Shown here: piece after piece, positions 18,190 through 27,239 of the stretch
Position numbering within the stretch: position 1 is the stretch's first letter
Layout of the letters: each line of letters opens with the position of its first letter
Source: JBOGTC01 sp050692055
GTDB taxonomy: Bacteria > Chloroflexota > Limnocylindria > QHBO01
DNA: 53,193 bases
Direction of reading: 5' to 3'
Assembly: GCA_050692055.1 (NCBI GenBank)
Contig: JBOGTC010000016.1
Coordinates: forward strand, 1-53,193
Translations under genes and position numbers: made by a program
The notes under the pieces: generated by a model
Told to the model about the DNA's origin: nothing
Databases searched by the model: none
What the model saw: only the letters and a program-made list of their open reading frames with translations

Positions 18190-18202
18190 GCGAATCATTC
18201 GC
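18190..18202. promoter_or_regulatory. Dyad in the divergent promoter region before the TRAP operon
   Basis: GCGAATCATTCGC is a perfect 6-bp dyad with a one-base centre, located 46 bp upstream of the TAXI gene start and 122 bp from the divergent membrane-protein start. It could be a repressor or activator site. This rests on symmetry alone. Confidence 0.35.
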
Positions 18203-18247
18203 GGCGGCGAGCGGAGGGAGCCGTCGCCAAGGATGAGGAGTAACCAC

Positions 18248-19288
18248 ATGTCTCCGCCCAGATTCCACACAATCCCCCGCCGTCGCTGGGCCGTCGGCGG
18301 CATGCTGACGGCCGCCGCGCTGGCGCTCGCCGCCTGCCAGCCCATCGGCGAGGCTGATGGCAACGGCGACCCCGATGGCTCGCCCGCGGGCACCGGCGAT
18401 CCCGGGGACGGCGACACCACGCAGCTGTCGATCGCCACCGGCGGCACCGGCGGCGTCTACTACCCGCTCGGTGGCGGGTTCGCCACGGTCATCCGCGAGA
18501 ACATCTCCGGCTACGACGCCACGGTCCAGGAGACGAACGCGTCGGTCGACAACATGCTGCTCATCCAGTCCGGGGGTGCCGATATGGCCCTCGTGCTGGG
18601 CGACACAGCGGCCGATGCCGTCGAGGGACGCGCCGACTTCGAGGGGGACCCGGTTGAGGCCTGCACGCTGGGCGACCTGTACAGCAACTTCACCCAGATC
18701 CTGACGAGCGCCGACAGCGGCATCACCAGCATCGAGGATCTGAGCGGCGCGAGCGTGTCGCTCGGCTCGCCGGGCTCCGGCACCGAGGTGATCGCGCTGC
18801 GCATCCTGGAAGTGGCCGGGATCGATCCCGACGCCGACATCGAGCGACAGCAGCTCGGCGTGGCAGAGACGGTCGAGGCCCTGCGCGACGGCACCATTGA
18901 CGCCGGCTTCTGGTCCGGCGGCCTGCCCACCGGCGCGCTGATCGACTACGCCACGACCGGCGAGATGGCACTGATCCCGCACGCCGAGTACGAGGCGGAC
19001 CTGCAGGCCGCCTACGGCGACTTCTACGTGGCAGGTGACGTTCCGGCCGGCACCTACGAGGGCCAGGACGAGGCGGTTCCCAGCATCATCGTGCCGAACG
19101 TGCTGGTCGTGAACAGCGCCATGGACGAGGAGCTGCAGCGCCAGATCACCGAGGCGATCTTCGAGAACCGCGAGCAGCTCGCCGAGGTCCAGGCCGCGGC
19201 CGAGGAGCTCGACCCGGTGACCGCTGGCGACGTCGCATTCATGGACGTCTGTCCGGGGGCCCAGTCCTACTTCGACGAGCAGGGCTGA
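18248..19288 (+). CDS. TAXI-family TRAP transporter solute-binding lipoprotein
   Basis: A 346-residue extracytoplasmic binding protein. The ATG at 18248 follows GAGGAG by seven bases. The leader ends in the lipobox ALAACQPIG and is followed by an acidic Gly/Asp linker. The mature protein has the TAXI signature near its start (SIATGGTGGVYYPLGGGFATVI) and LSGASVSLGSPGSGTEVIA. TAXI proteins capture organic acids, often glutamate-like or dicarboxylates, for the TRAP permease encoded two genes downstream. The true ligand is not readable from the sequence. Its stop shares a base with the next ATG. Confidence 0.93.
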   Translation: MSPPRFHTIPRRRWAVGGMLTAAALALAACQPIGEADGNGDPDGSPAGTGDPGDGDTTQLSIATGGTGGVYYPLGGGFATVIRENISGYDATVQETNASVDNMLLIQSGGADMALVLGDTAADAVEGRADFEGDPVEACTLGDLYSNFTQILTSADSGITSIEDLSGASVSLGSPGSGTEVIALRILEVAGIDPDADIERQQLGVAETVEALRDGTIDAGFWSGGLPTGALIDYATTGEMALIPHAEYEADLQAAYGDFYVAGDVPAGTYEGQDEAVPSIIVPNVLVVNSAMDEELQRQITEAIFENREQLAEVQAAAEELDPVTAGDVAFMDVCPGAQSYFDEQG

Positions 19289-19806
19289 TGCCTGACCGAT
19301 GGCGAGGCCGGCGTCCCGGCCTCGCCATCGCGGCGATCCTGGCGGCCACGCTCGGCTTCGCCGCGCTCGCCAGCGCGGGGGGCAGCGGGCAGACCCTTGT
19401 CGTCCGCGATCGGCAAGGCGGCGAGCTGGCTCGGGTGGCCCTCCCGGCCGAGCCCAGCTTCAGCCTGCGCTACCGCAACTCGCTGTACGGCTCGCTGGCC
19501 GAGGAGCGCTTCATGGTGGGCGCCGACGGCCGGATGGAGCTCGTGATGCTGGCGGCGGACGAGGTGGCCGTGCTCGAGGAGTATTACGCCGTCGACGGGG
19601 CGCCGATGCCGGCCGCGGCGTCGGACTCGCGCCGCTGGCGCGCCGCACCGGCACGCGCGGTCGCGCTGCACGAGTTGACGATCGCGGCGACCGATCTCGG
19701 CGAGCGCACGCTGCTCGTGCCGGGGCAGCCGTCGGTTCGGCTGTGGCAGCTGGTCGGCGACGGGAATCCCTCGGTGATCGTGAGCGTCGAGGAGCGCCAT
19801 CCGTGA
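19288..19806 (+). CDS. DUF1850 protein, TRAP-TAXI partner
   Basis: A 172-residue protein with an N-terminal signal or anchor helix (PGLAIAAILAATLGFAALASA) and a small beta-rich external domain (LVVRDRQGGELARVALPAE; FSLRYRNSLYGSLAEERFMV). That shape, with its position between a TAXI binding protein and a fused TRAP permease, matches DUF1850. This family is almost always found in that spot, and its role in transport is unknown. Its start overlaps the previous stop and its own stop overlaps the next GTG (GTGA), so the three genes are translated as one coupled unit. Confidence 0.85.
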   Translation: MPDRWRGRRPGLAIAAILAATLGFAALASAGGSGQTLVVRDRQGGELARVALPAEPSFSLRYRNSLYGSLAEERFMVGADGRMELVMLAADEVAVLEEYYAVDGAPMPAAASDSRRWRAAPARAVALHELTIAATDLGERTLLVPGQPSVRLWQLVGDGNPSVIVSVEERHP

Positions 19807-21764
19807 CGGATCGGCCCATCGACGAGCAGGCCCTGCTCGCCGAGTACGAGGCCGAGAAGCCGGCCCGCAGCCTGGGCGGGCTACCGCGTTGGGTCGTGCA
19901 GACGATGGCCGTCGGGCTCTCGCTGCTCGGCCTGTGGTGGGTCTTCAATCCCATCTCCAAGCAGCTCTACCTGCCGCTCTTCCTGATGGCGGTGCTGTCG
20001 CTGACCTTCCTCGCCTATCGCGGTTGGGGACGAGCCGAGAGCGCGCGCGACGAAGGCCACGCCGACAATCCGCACCTTGTCGACTGGGCGCTCGCCGCCC
20101 TGACCCTGGTGCCCTTCGTCTACATCGCGCTGGACTGGCAGCAGTTCTTCCGGCGCGCGGTAGCGAGCGAGCCGCTCGACATCGTGATGGGCACCATCGT
20201 GATGCTGCTCGTCCTCGAGGCGACCAGGCGCACGGTGGGATGGGTCGTCCCGGCCATCATCCTGGCCTTCCTGGCCTACGCCTACCTTGGGCCGCTGGTC
20301 CCGGCGCCCTTCAACACCGACAGCTTCACATGGCCCCGGCTCATCGGCCACAACGTGATCAGTACGTCCGGGATCTTCGGCATCCCGCTCGACGTGGCGG
20401 CCACGTACATCATCCTCTTCACCATCTACGGCGCCGTGCTCGAGTTCTCGGGCGCGAGCAGGTTCTTCCTGGACATCTCGTTCGCTGCGTTCGGGCAGTC
20501 TCGCGCCGGTCCGGGCCGCACCGTCACGCTGGCGGGCTTTCTGCTCGGCACCGTGTCCGGCTCGGGCGTGGCGACGACCGTCACCCTCGGCGGCGTCTCG
20601 TGGCCCATCCTGCGCCGAGCCAACTACCCGCGGGAGGAAGGCGGCGGAGTACTGGCCGCGGCCGGAATCGGTGCCATCCTCTCGCCGCCGACGCTGGGGG
20701 CGGCGGCCTTCCTCATCGCGGAGTATCTGCGTGTCTCCTACCTCGAGGTCCTCATCTGGGCCACGATCCCGACGTTGCTCTACTACCTGGGCATAGTCCT
20801 CGCCATCGAGATGGACGCGCGGCGCTTCCGCACGCACGCGGTGGGCATCAAGGCCGAGCCAGCCGGGCGGCTTCTGCTGCGCTACGGCTACCACTTCAGC
20901 TCGCTGATCGCGATCGTCGTCTTCCTGGCAATGGGCATGAGCGCGTTCCGTGCCGTCGTCCTCGCCACCGCGCTGCAGTTCGTGCTCGCCTTCCTCGACC
21001 GTCGGACGTGGTGGACGCCCAGGCGCATCTGGGAGGCGCTCGCGGCCGGGGCGATCGGCGTGCTGCCAGTGGCGTCGGTCATGGCGGCAGCCGGGATCAT
21101 CGTGGGCGTCATGACGCTGACCGGCCTCGGCCTGAAGCTGGCCAACATCATCGTGGACCTGGCCGGCGCCAGCCTGCTGCTGACCGCCGTCTACTCCGCG
21201 GTGGCCATTCTGCTGCTCGGCCTGGCGGTTCCGGTCACGGCCAGCTTCATCATTGGCTTCGTCATCATCAGCCCCGCACTGCGGTCGCTCGGCGTCCCCG
21301 ACTACGCCGCCGCCATGTTCATCTTCTACTACGCCGTGCTCTCCGAGGTCTCGCCGCCCACCGCGCTGTCGCCCTTCGCCGCTGCGGCCATCACCGGCGG
21401 AAAGGCGGTCAAGACGATGTGGCTCACCTGGAAGTACACGCTGCCCGCCTTCCTGGTGCCCTTCGTCTTCGTGCTGGCCCCGGCTGGCGAGGGATTGCTC
21501 CTCGAGGGATCGGTTGCGGGGATCGTGATCGCCACGCTCAGCGCGGCGCTGGCGGTGTCGGGCTTTGCGGTGACCACCGGCGCCTGGGTCTTCGGCCCGG
21601 CCGGCTGGCCGGAACGGATCCTCTTCGGCCTCGGCGGCCTGGCCCTGCTGTTCACGACGGTGCTGGGCATCGGCGCCGGGCTCGCGCTCATGGCTGTGGG
21701 CCTGATCGTCCACCTCGTCGGCCGGCGGCGTGACGCCGCGCCCTCCCCGGCGCGGGAGTCCTGA
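19803..21764 (+). CDS. TRAP transporter fused permease (small plus large subunit)
   Basis: A 653-residue integral membrane protein starting at a GTG inside the DUF1850 stop. The N-terminal cytoplasmic tail of about 35 residues is followed by four or more helices equivalent to the small DctQ subunit. The large DctM-like part has about twelve helices with SGSGVATTVTLGGVSWPILR, the ligand-path motif typical of TAXI permeases, and YYAVLSEVSPPTALSPFAAAAI. With the TAXI protein it would use a Na+ or H+ gradient to import an organic acid. Length and motif order are normal. Confidence 0.93.
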   Translation: MTDRPIDEQALLAEYEAEKPARSLGGLPRWVVQTMAVGLSLLGLWWVFNPISKQLYLPLFLMAVLSLTFLAYRGWGRAESARDEGHADNPHLVDWALAALTLVPFVYIALDWQQFFRRAVASEPLDIVMGTIVMLLVLEATRRTVGWVVPAIILAFLAYAYLGPLVPAPFNTDSFTWPRLIGHNVISTSGIFGIPLDVAATYIILFTIYGAVLEFSGASRFFLDISFAAFGQSRAGPGRTVTLAGFLLGTVSGSGVATTVTLGGVSWPILRRANYPREEGGGVLAAAGIGAILSPPTLGAAAFLIAEYLRVSYLEVLIWATIPTLLYYLGIVLAIEMDARRFRTHAVGIKAEPAGRLLLRYGYHFSSLIAIVVFLAMGMSAFRAVVLATALQFVLAFLDRRTWWTPRRIWEALAAGAIGVLPVASVMAAAGIIVGVMTLTGLGLKLANIIVDLAGASLLLTAVYSAVAILLLGLAVPVTASFIIGFVIISPALRSLGVPDYAAAMFIFYYAVLSEVSPPTALSPFAAAAITGGKAVKTMWLTWKYTLPAFLVPFVFVLAPAGEGLLLEGSVAGIVIATLSAALAVSGFAVTTGAWVFGPAGWPERILFGLGGLALLFTTVLGIGAGLALMAVGLIVHLVGRRRDAAPSPARES

Positions 21765-21885
21765 CGAGCCGTCCATGTATTGCTATGGGCGGTACGGCGC
21801 AAACAGCCGCATCACGAACGGCCCAGGTTAAGCACGGTTGCCGACTGTGATGTAATCGGTTCTTCCCGGAACGGCGAGGAGACAC

Positions 21886-23220
21886 ATGGCAATCAGCACC
21901 GAGCGGGGCGCCATGACTGGCCCCGAGATGGTGGCGCTCACAAAGCGGCACACGCTGTTCGAGTGGTCGGCGCAGTCCAAGGTCGACCCGATCCCGGTGG
22001 CCGGGGCCAAGGGCTGCTACTTCTGGACGCCGGAGGGCAAGCGCTACCTCGATTTCAACTCGCAGCTGATGTGCACGAACATCGGCCACGGGCATCCGAA
22101 GGTCATCGAGGCCATCAAGCGCCAGGCCGAGACGCTGGCCTACGTCAACCCGTTCATGGCCAGCGAGCCTCGCGCTCGCCTGGGCGCCAAGCTGGCCGAG
22201 ATCTGCCCCGGCGACATCGACACCTTCTTCTTCACCAACGGCGGAGCCGAGGCGAACGAGAACGCGATCAAGCTGGCCCGATTCGTGACCGGACGGCACA
22301 AGATCCTGGCCCGATATCGGTCCTACCACGGCGGCACCGCCGGTGCCATCAGCCTCACCGGTGACCCACGCCGATGGGCGGCCGAGCCGGGCATTCCCGG
22401 TGTCGTCCGCGTGATGGATCCCTACCACGGGATTCAGCGCGGCTGGGACACCGCGGACGAGGCGCTGGCCAACCTCGAGGAGGTGATCCAGCTAGAAGGG
22501 CCGGGCACGATCGCGGGCTTCATCCTCGAGACCGTGACCGGCACGAATGGCATCCTGGTGCCGCCGGACGGCTATCTGCAGGGCGTGCGCGAGATCTGCG
22601 ATCGCCACGGCATCCTCATGATCGTCGATGAGGTGATGGCCGGCTTCGGCCGCACCGGGAAGTGGTTCGCAGTCGATCACTGGGATGTCGTTCCCGACCT
22701 CATCACCATGGCCAAGGGCCTGACCAGCGCGTACGTGCAGCTCGGCGCGCTGGGCATGCGGCGCAAGTACGCCGAGCACTTCAACGACAAGGTGTTCTAC
22801 GGCGGGCTGACCTACAACTCGCACCCGTTGGCCTGCGCCACCGCGCTGGCCACGATCGAGGTCTACGAGGAGGAGCGCCTGCTCGAGCGCGCCACGAGGA
22901 TGGGCGAGCGCATGAAGGTCCACCACGAGCAGCTCGCCGCGAAGCATCCCAGCGTGGGCGCGACGCGCAGCCTCGGGCTGTTCGGCATCGTCGAGCTCGT
23001 GCGCAACCGCGAAACCATGGAGCCGATGGCGCCGTTCAACGGCACCTCCGACGAGATGGCTGCCCTGGGGAAGCGCTTCCGCGAGGACGGCCTCTACACC
23101 TTCGTACGCTGGAACTACTTCTTCACCAACCCGCCGCTGGTGATCAGCGAGGGGGAGCTGGCCGAAGGGTTCGCGATCATCGACCGCGCGCTCGAGATCA
23201 CCGATGCCGCGGTCGCGTAA
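21886..23220 (+). CDS. Class III aminotransferase, probable beta-alanine transaminase
   Basis: A 444-residue PLP enzyme with a GAGGAG ribosome site. Motifs include FFFTNGGAEANENAIKLAR, the Asp of LMIVDEVMAGFGRTGKW, and the Schiff-base lysine K277 in TMAKGLTSAY. The family covers beta-alanine:pyruvate, 4-aminobutyrate and related omega-amino-acid transaminases. With dihydropyrimidinase, ureidopropionase and mmsA in the region, conversion of beta-alanine to malonate semialdehyde is the likely role. A possible promoter (TTAAGC, 17 bp, TGTAAT) lies about 40 bp upstream of the start. The downstream permease start lies inside this gene, so it heads the ABC operon. Confidence 0.87.
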   Translation: MAISTERGAMTGPEMVALTKRHTLFEWSAQSKVDPIPVAGAKGCYFWTPEGKRYLDFNSQLMCTNIGHGHPKVIEAIKRQAETLAYVNPFMASEPRARLGAKLAEICPGDIDTFFFTNGGAEANENAIKLARFVTGRHKILARYRSYHGGTAGAISLTGDPRRWAAEPGIPGVVRVMDPYHGIQRGWDTADEALANLEEVIQLEGPGTIAGFILETVTGTNGILVPPDGYLQGVREICDRHGILMIVDEVMAGFGRTGKWFAVDHWDVVPDLITMAKGLTSAYVQLGALGMRRKYAEHFNDKVFYGGLTYNSHPLACATALATIEVYEEERLLERATRMGERMKVHHEQLAAKHPSVGATRSLGLFGIVELVRNRETMEPMAPFNGTSDEMAALGKRFREDGLYTFVRWNYFFTNPPLVISEGELAEGFAIIDRALEITDAAVA

Positions 23221-24061
23221 GCGACGCATCGGCACGTTCGTCGCCTTCGTGGCGATCGTCGTGGTCGTCTGGGAGGGCCTGAAGTTCATCGGCGGCGACC
23301 CGTGGCGCTACTTCGGCTGGGAGTGGCGTCCGCCGCTCGAGATCTGGTTCGCCAATGACCTGCTGCTACCGCACGTGTGGGAGATCACCGGGGCGCTCGG
23401 CGCCCCGGTGCAGCGCAACGCGGAGGAGTCGCTGGCGCAGTTTCTGATCGGCGCGGCCGCCTACACCTGGCGCGAGGCGGCCATCGGCTTCGTCGCCGGC
23501 GCCATCCTGGGCATCACGCTGGCCGCGATCTTCGTCCATTCGCGCCTGGCAGAGCGCGCCTTCGTCCCGTACGTCATCGCCAGCCAGACCATCCCCATCG
23601 TGGCCCTGGCGCCGATGATCGTCTTCGCCTTCGGCCAGAACGTGACGAGCGTGGTGATCATCGCCACGTACCTCACCTTCTTCCCGGTGACGATCGCCAT
23701 GCTGCGCGGCCTCCGTTCACCCGATCCTCGCGCGCTGGAGCTCATGCGCTCATACGCCGCCAGCCGTTGGAGCGTCTTCTGGAAGCTGCGGATGCCGGCC
23801 TCGCTGCCCTACCTGTTCACGGCGCTCAAGATCAGCGCCACCGCCAGCATCGTGGGCGCCATCATCGGCGAAGGGCCGGGCGGCATTCCCGACGGGCTGG
23901 GCCGCGCGATCATCAACTTCAACACGCAGTACATCAGCGGTCCCGAGAAGCTGTGGGCCGCGATCGTCGTATCGGCCGTGCTGGGAATCGTCTTCTTCAG
24001 CCTCATTCGGCTGGCGGAGCTGCTCGTCCTGCGCGGGCGACCGGATGCATCGGTGGCATGA
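23204..24061 (+). CDS. ABC transporter permease 1 (SsuC/ThiX type)
   Basis: A 285-residue inner-membrane permease. It begins 17 bp inside the aminotransferase gene at an ACCGATG start, so its translation is coupled. It has about six helices and the EAA loop LELMRSYAASRWSVFWKLRMPASLPYLFTALK, which docks on the ATPase. It belongs to the BPD family that moves sulfonates, nitrate, thiamine precursors or pyrimidines. A large periplasmic insertion (about residues 35-85) follows the first helix. With the second permease below it probably forms a heterodimer. Confidence 0.9.
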   Translation: MPRSRKRRIGTFVAFVAIVVVVWEGLKFIGGDPWRYFGWEWRPPLEIWFANDLLLPHVWEITGALGAPVQRNAEESLAQFLIGAAAYTWREAAIGFVAGAILGITLAAIFVHSRLAERAFVPYVIASQTIPIVALAPMIVFAFGQNVTSVVIIATYLTFFPVTIAMLRGLRSPDPRALELMRSYAASRWSVFWKLRMPASLPYLFTALKISATASIVGAIIGEGPGGIPDGLGRAIINFNTQYISGPEKLWAAIVVSAVLGIVFFSLIRLAELLVLRGRPDASVA

Positions 24062-24888
24062 GCGAGCAGGCGAGCGTCGTTCGGATCACCGGCGTCGACA
24101 AGACGTTCGCCACCACCCGCGGCGAGGTGCTGACGAAGGCCCTGTCCGGGATCGACCTGGAGATCTCGCGCGGCGAGTTCGTCTCGCTCATCGGTCCGTC
24201 CGGCTGCGGCAAGTCGACGCTGCTGCGGCTCATCGGCGACCTGACGCAACCGACAGCCGGCAGCGTGGCCGTCAACGGCAAGAGCGCGCACCAGGGTCGT
24301 CTCGACCGCGACTACGGAATGGTCTTCCAGGCGCCGGTCCTCATGGATTGGCGCTCGGTCGAGGAGAACGTCCGCCTGCCGCTCGAGGTGCTTGGGCTGC
24401 GCCGCACGGAGCGTGAGGATCGGGCTCGCGACATGCTGGCGCTCGTCGAGCTCGGCGACTTCTCGCGCCACTATCCGTATCAGCTCTCGGGCGGCATGCA
24501 GCAGCGGGTGGCGATCGCGCGGGCGCTGGCCCTGGAGCCGGCCATCCTGCTCATGGATGAGCCGTTCGGCGCCCTCGACGAGATGACGCGCGAGCGCATG
24601 AACTCGGAGGTGCTGCGCATCTGGGCGCAGACCGGCACGACCATCGTGTTCGTCACGCACTCGATCCCGGAGGCCGTCTTTCTTTCAACGCGCGTCGTTG
24701 TCATGAGCGCGCGCCCGGGGCGGATCACGAAGGTCGTCGAGGTCGACCTGCCGCATCCGCGCAACGACGAGACTCGCGAGGAGCCACGCTACTTCGAGCT
24801 GGTCACGGAGGTGCGCGAAGCGCTGCGCGGGCATCTGAGCGGCGGAGGGACCGCCGACAGGGTCACCGCGGAGGGCGGAATCGGATGA
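24058..24888 (+). CDS. ABC transporter ATP-binding protein (nitrate/sulfonate/pyrimidine type)
   Basis: A 276-residue ATPase with all motifs: Walker A GPSGCGKST near residue 43, the Q-loop FQAPVL, signature LSGGMQQRV, Walker B ILLMDEP, and H-loop FVTHSIPEAVFLS. The stop of permease 1 overlaps its ATG (ATGA), and its own stop overlaps the start of permease 2. The sequence type is that of SsuB/TauB/ThiZ relatives. It powers uptake through the two flanking permeases. In this context a pyrimidine, a hydantoin or their breakdown products are plausible cargo. Confidence 0.92.
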   Translation: MSEQASVVRITGVDKTFATTRGEVLTKALSGIDLEISRGEFVSLIGPSGCGKSTLLRLIGDLTQPTAGSVAVNGKSAHQGRLDRDYGMVFQAPVLMDWRSVEENVRLPLEVLGLRRTEREDRARDMLALVELGDFSRHYPYQLSGGMQQRVAIARALALEPAILLMDEPFGALDEMTRERMNSEVLRIWAQTGTTIVFVTHSIPEAVFLSTRVVVMSARPGRITKVVEVDLPHPRNDETREEPRYFELVTEVREALRGHLSGGGTADRVTAEGGIG

Positions 24889-25739
24889 CGGCGGCTGCGC
24901 CATCGGTCGGCGTTCCGCTCCCGCCGCGCCCGGGCCGCGTGGCTCGCCTGGGCCGAGCCACGCGCTACTACCTGCCGGCGGTGCTCGTCTTCATCGGCGG
25001 CATCGCCCTGTGGGAGCTCGCCGTCCGCATCTTCGACGTGCGCGCGTTCATCCTGCCCGCTCCCTCGGCCATCGCCGCAGCGCTCGCCGACAACTGGGGA
25101 CCGGGCCGCTGGTCGCTGGCCGAGGCGGCCCTGGCCACGCTGTTCGAGGCGGTGGGCGGGCTCGTCATCGGCACCGTCGTCGGGGTGCTGGTGGCCTTCG
25201 CGGTGTCTCGCTGGGCCAGCGCGCGCGACGCCCTGCTGCCGATTGCCGTGGCGGCCAACGCGATCCCGATCATCGCCATTGCGCCGATCATGAACAACTG
25301 GTTCGGCGTCCTCAATCCCCTGAGCAAGATGATGATCGCGGCGCTGCTGGTCTTCTTCCCGGTCATGATCAACGTCACCCGCGGGCTCACCCAGGTGGAG
25401 CCGTCCGCGCTCGAGCTCATGCGCTCGTACGCCGCGTCGGAGTGGACCATCCTGCGCAAGGTCAGGCTGCCGAACGCCCTGCCCTACTTCCTCACGGCCC
25501 TCAAGGTCGGCACCACGCTGAGCCTCATCGGCGCCATCGTCGGTGAGTACTTCGGCGGCGCATCGCAGGTCATCGGCCGGATCGTGGTCCAGTCCGCGTC
25601 GGCCCTGCGCTTCGACGTCACCTGGGCCGCCATCCTCCTCGGGGCGGCGACCGGCATCGTCTTCTACCTCGTAGTCGTGGGTCTGGAGCGGGTGCTCATC
25701 CCCTGGCACCCATCCGTCCGGGGCGAGGAGCCGGGCTGA
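24885..25739 (+). CDS. ABC transporter permease 2 (SsuC/ThiX type)
   Basis: A 284-residue permease with about six helices and an EAA loop (LELMRSYAASEWTILRKVRLPNALPYFLTALK) very similar to that of permease 1. The pair therefore looks like an old duplication. Two different permeases with one ATPase is the arrangement of several thiamine-precursor and pyrimidine importers. It begins with an ATGA overlap and ends 228 bp before the binding-protein gene. Confidence 0.9.
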   Translation: MTAAAPSVGVPLPPRPGRVARLGRATRYYLPAVLVFIGGIALWELAVRIFDVRAFILPAPSAIAAALADNWGPGRWSLAEAALATLFEAVGGLVIGTVVGVLVAFAVSRWASARDALLPIAVAANAIPIIAIAPIMNNWFGVLNPLSKMMIAALLVFFPVMINVTRGLTQVEPSALELMRSYAASEWTILRKVRLPNALPYFLTALKVGTTLSLIGAIVGEYFGGASQVIGRIVVQSASALRFDVTWAAILLGAATGIVFYLVVVGLERVLIPWHPSVRGEEPG

Positions 25740-25967
25740 GCCTATCGCCAGATTCAGCTCTGGTATGCAGGTGCGCTTCGGACCGATGGAGACACCGGAT
25801 GCAGGCCTGGTGCAGCAGGACGGTGCCAAGGAGCTCTCAAGCGCTGCATCGGTCCGGCCCGGGAGAACTGTGGATAAACCCCTAGCAGCCTGCGGTATCG
25901 GTCCGTAGAATCCGCCAATCAGGGCAAGGAATCCACAGCGAACACCGAGCACGAGGAGTCCGAGCGG
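25740..25967. promoter_or_regulatory. Leader of the binding-protein gene with clustered CATCGGTCC-type motifs
   Basis: This 228-bp gap carries GGACCGATG at 25780, GCATCGGTCC at 25846 and the variant TATCGGTCC at about 25907. The first two form an extended inverted repeat with GCGCTT next to each. It also starts with a fragment (GCCAGATTC) reminiscent of family A elements. No ORF is plausible. The cluster may be a regulatory region for the gene at 25968, but the same motif is common across the whole window. Confidence 0.4.
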
Positions 25968-27128
25968 ATGAAGCGACCTCGAATCTGGTTGAGCCTTGCG
26001 GTGAGCATCGCGCTGCTGCTGGCAGCCTGCGGAACGCCAGCAGACGACAACGGTACGCCCGGCCCCGGCGATGGCAACGGCGATGCCACCGATGACCCCG
26101 GGGACGGCAATGGCGCGGCCGAGGCGGCATCGGTCCAGCTGCAGCTGCAGTGGGCACCGCAGGCCCAGTTCGCGGGCTACTTCGCCGCGCAGGAGCAGGG
26201 TTTCTACGCCGACGAGAACCTCGAGGTCGAGATCCTCGACGGCGGGCCGGACGTCATTCCGCAGACGGTGGGATCCCAGCCGGACGGCCCCGAGTTCACC
26301 ATCAGCTGGGTGCCGAAGGTGCTCGAGGCGCGGCAGGGCGGCTCGGACCTGGTGAACATCGCCCAGGTCTTCCAGCGCTCCGGGACCCTGTCGGTCGCCT
26401 GGGCCGATTCCGGCATCACCAGCCCGGCGGACTTCGAAGGCAAGCGCGTCGGCGTCTGGGACTTCGGCAACGAGTTCGAGGTGACGGCCGCGGCGCGCGC
26501 CGAGGGGCTCGAGGAGGGCACGGATTACCAGAAGGTCATCCAGCCATTCGACATGTCGCTGCTGCTCCAGGAGCAGATCGACGTCGCCGAGGCGATGATC
26601 TACAACGAGTACGCCCAGGTGCTGGAGGCCGTCAACCCGGACACCGGCGAGCTCTACCAGCCGGAGGATCTCAACGTCATCGACTACAACGAGGTCGGGA
26701 CGGCCATGCTCCAGGACGCGATCTTCGCCCGGGCGGCGTGGCTGGCGGACGAGGGCAACGAGGACGTGGCCCAGCGCTTCCTGCGCGCCAGCTTCCGCGG
26801 CTGGATCTACTGCCGCGACAACCCCGATGACTGCATCCAGTTCACGGTCGACGCCGGGTCGACGTTGGGCGCCGGCCACCAGGCATGGATGATGAACGAG
26901 ATCAACCCACTGATCTGGCCCTCACCCGACGGGATCGGCATCCTGGTTCCGGATCTGTGGCAGCAGACAGTCGATATCAGCCTCGAGTCCGGCATCATCG
27001 AGGAGGCGCCGCCGGACAACGCGTACCGCACCGATCTCGCCGAAGGCGCGCTCGAAGGCATCGAGGAGGACACGGCTGGCGAGGGCTTCACCAAGGGCAC
27101 CGTGGAGGTGACGGAGGGCGGCAACTAG
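25968..27128 (+). CDS. ABC substrate-binding lipoprotein, NMT1/THI5-like
   Basis: A 386-residue lipoprotein. The start is set by GAGGAG 8-13 bases upstream. The leader ends LLLAACGTP and a Gly/Asp/Asn linker follows. The mature domain begins VQLQLQWAPQAQFAGYFAAQEQGFY and continues with GSQPDGPEFTISWVPKVLEAR and FEGKRVGVWDFGNEFE. These are the landmarks of the NMT1/THI5-like family, which binds hydroxymethylpyrimidine and related heterocycles. It is the last gene of the aminotransferase-ABC operon and is followed by a 13-bp GC-rich hairpin. The heterocycle-binding family fits a pyrimidine-use cluster. Confidence 0.9.
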   Translation: MKRPRIWLSLAVSIALLLAACGTPADDNGTPGPGDGNGDATDDPGDGNGAAEAASVQLQLQWAPQAQFAGYFAAQEQGFYADENLEVEILDGGPDVIPQTVGSQPDGPEFTISWVPKVLEARQGGSDLVNIAQVFQRSGTLSVAWADSGITSPADFEGKRVGVWDFGNEFEVTAAARAEGLEEGTDYQKVIQPFDMSLLLQEQIDVAEAMIYNEYAQVLEAVNPDTGELYQPEDLNVIDYNEVGTAMLQDAIFARAAWLADEGNEDVAQRFLRASFRGWIYCRDNPDDCIQFTVDAGSTLGAGHQAWMMNEINPLIWPSPDGIGILVPDLWQQTVDISLESGIIEEAPPDNAYRTDLAEGALEGIEEDTAGEGFTKGTVEVTEGGN

Positions 27129-27130
27129 CT

Positions 27131-27180
27131 CCTCCCCGCCGGACCGATGTCGACGACCCCTTCCCGCTCCGGCGGGGAGG
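27131..27180 (+). terminator. Strong hairpin, probable end of the ABC operon
   Basis: CCTCCCCGCCGGA at 27131-27143 pairs perfectly with 27168-27180 (13 bp, 24-base loop), three bases after the stop of the binding-protein gene. There is no clean U-run, so it may act as a terminator only in part or as an mRNA-protecting 3' stem. Confidence 0.6.
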
Positions 27181-27239
27181 GGCCTCTTCATACGGCCCCC
27201 GTTGACCATTCGCCCCTCGGGCTGCTCCGGCCCTGAAGC

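Noticed and set aside
19299..19802. N-terminal extension of the TRAP permease frame upstream of 19803
   Set aside because: The extra residues are an out-of-frame reading of the DUF1850 gene. The GTG at 19803 inside the GTGA overlap gives the proper N-terminus.
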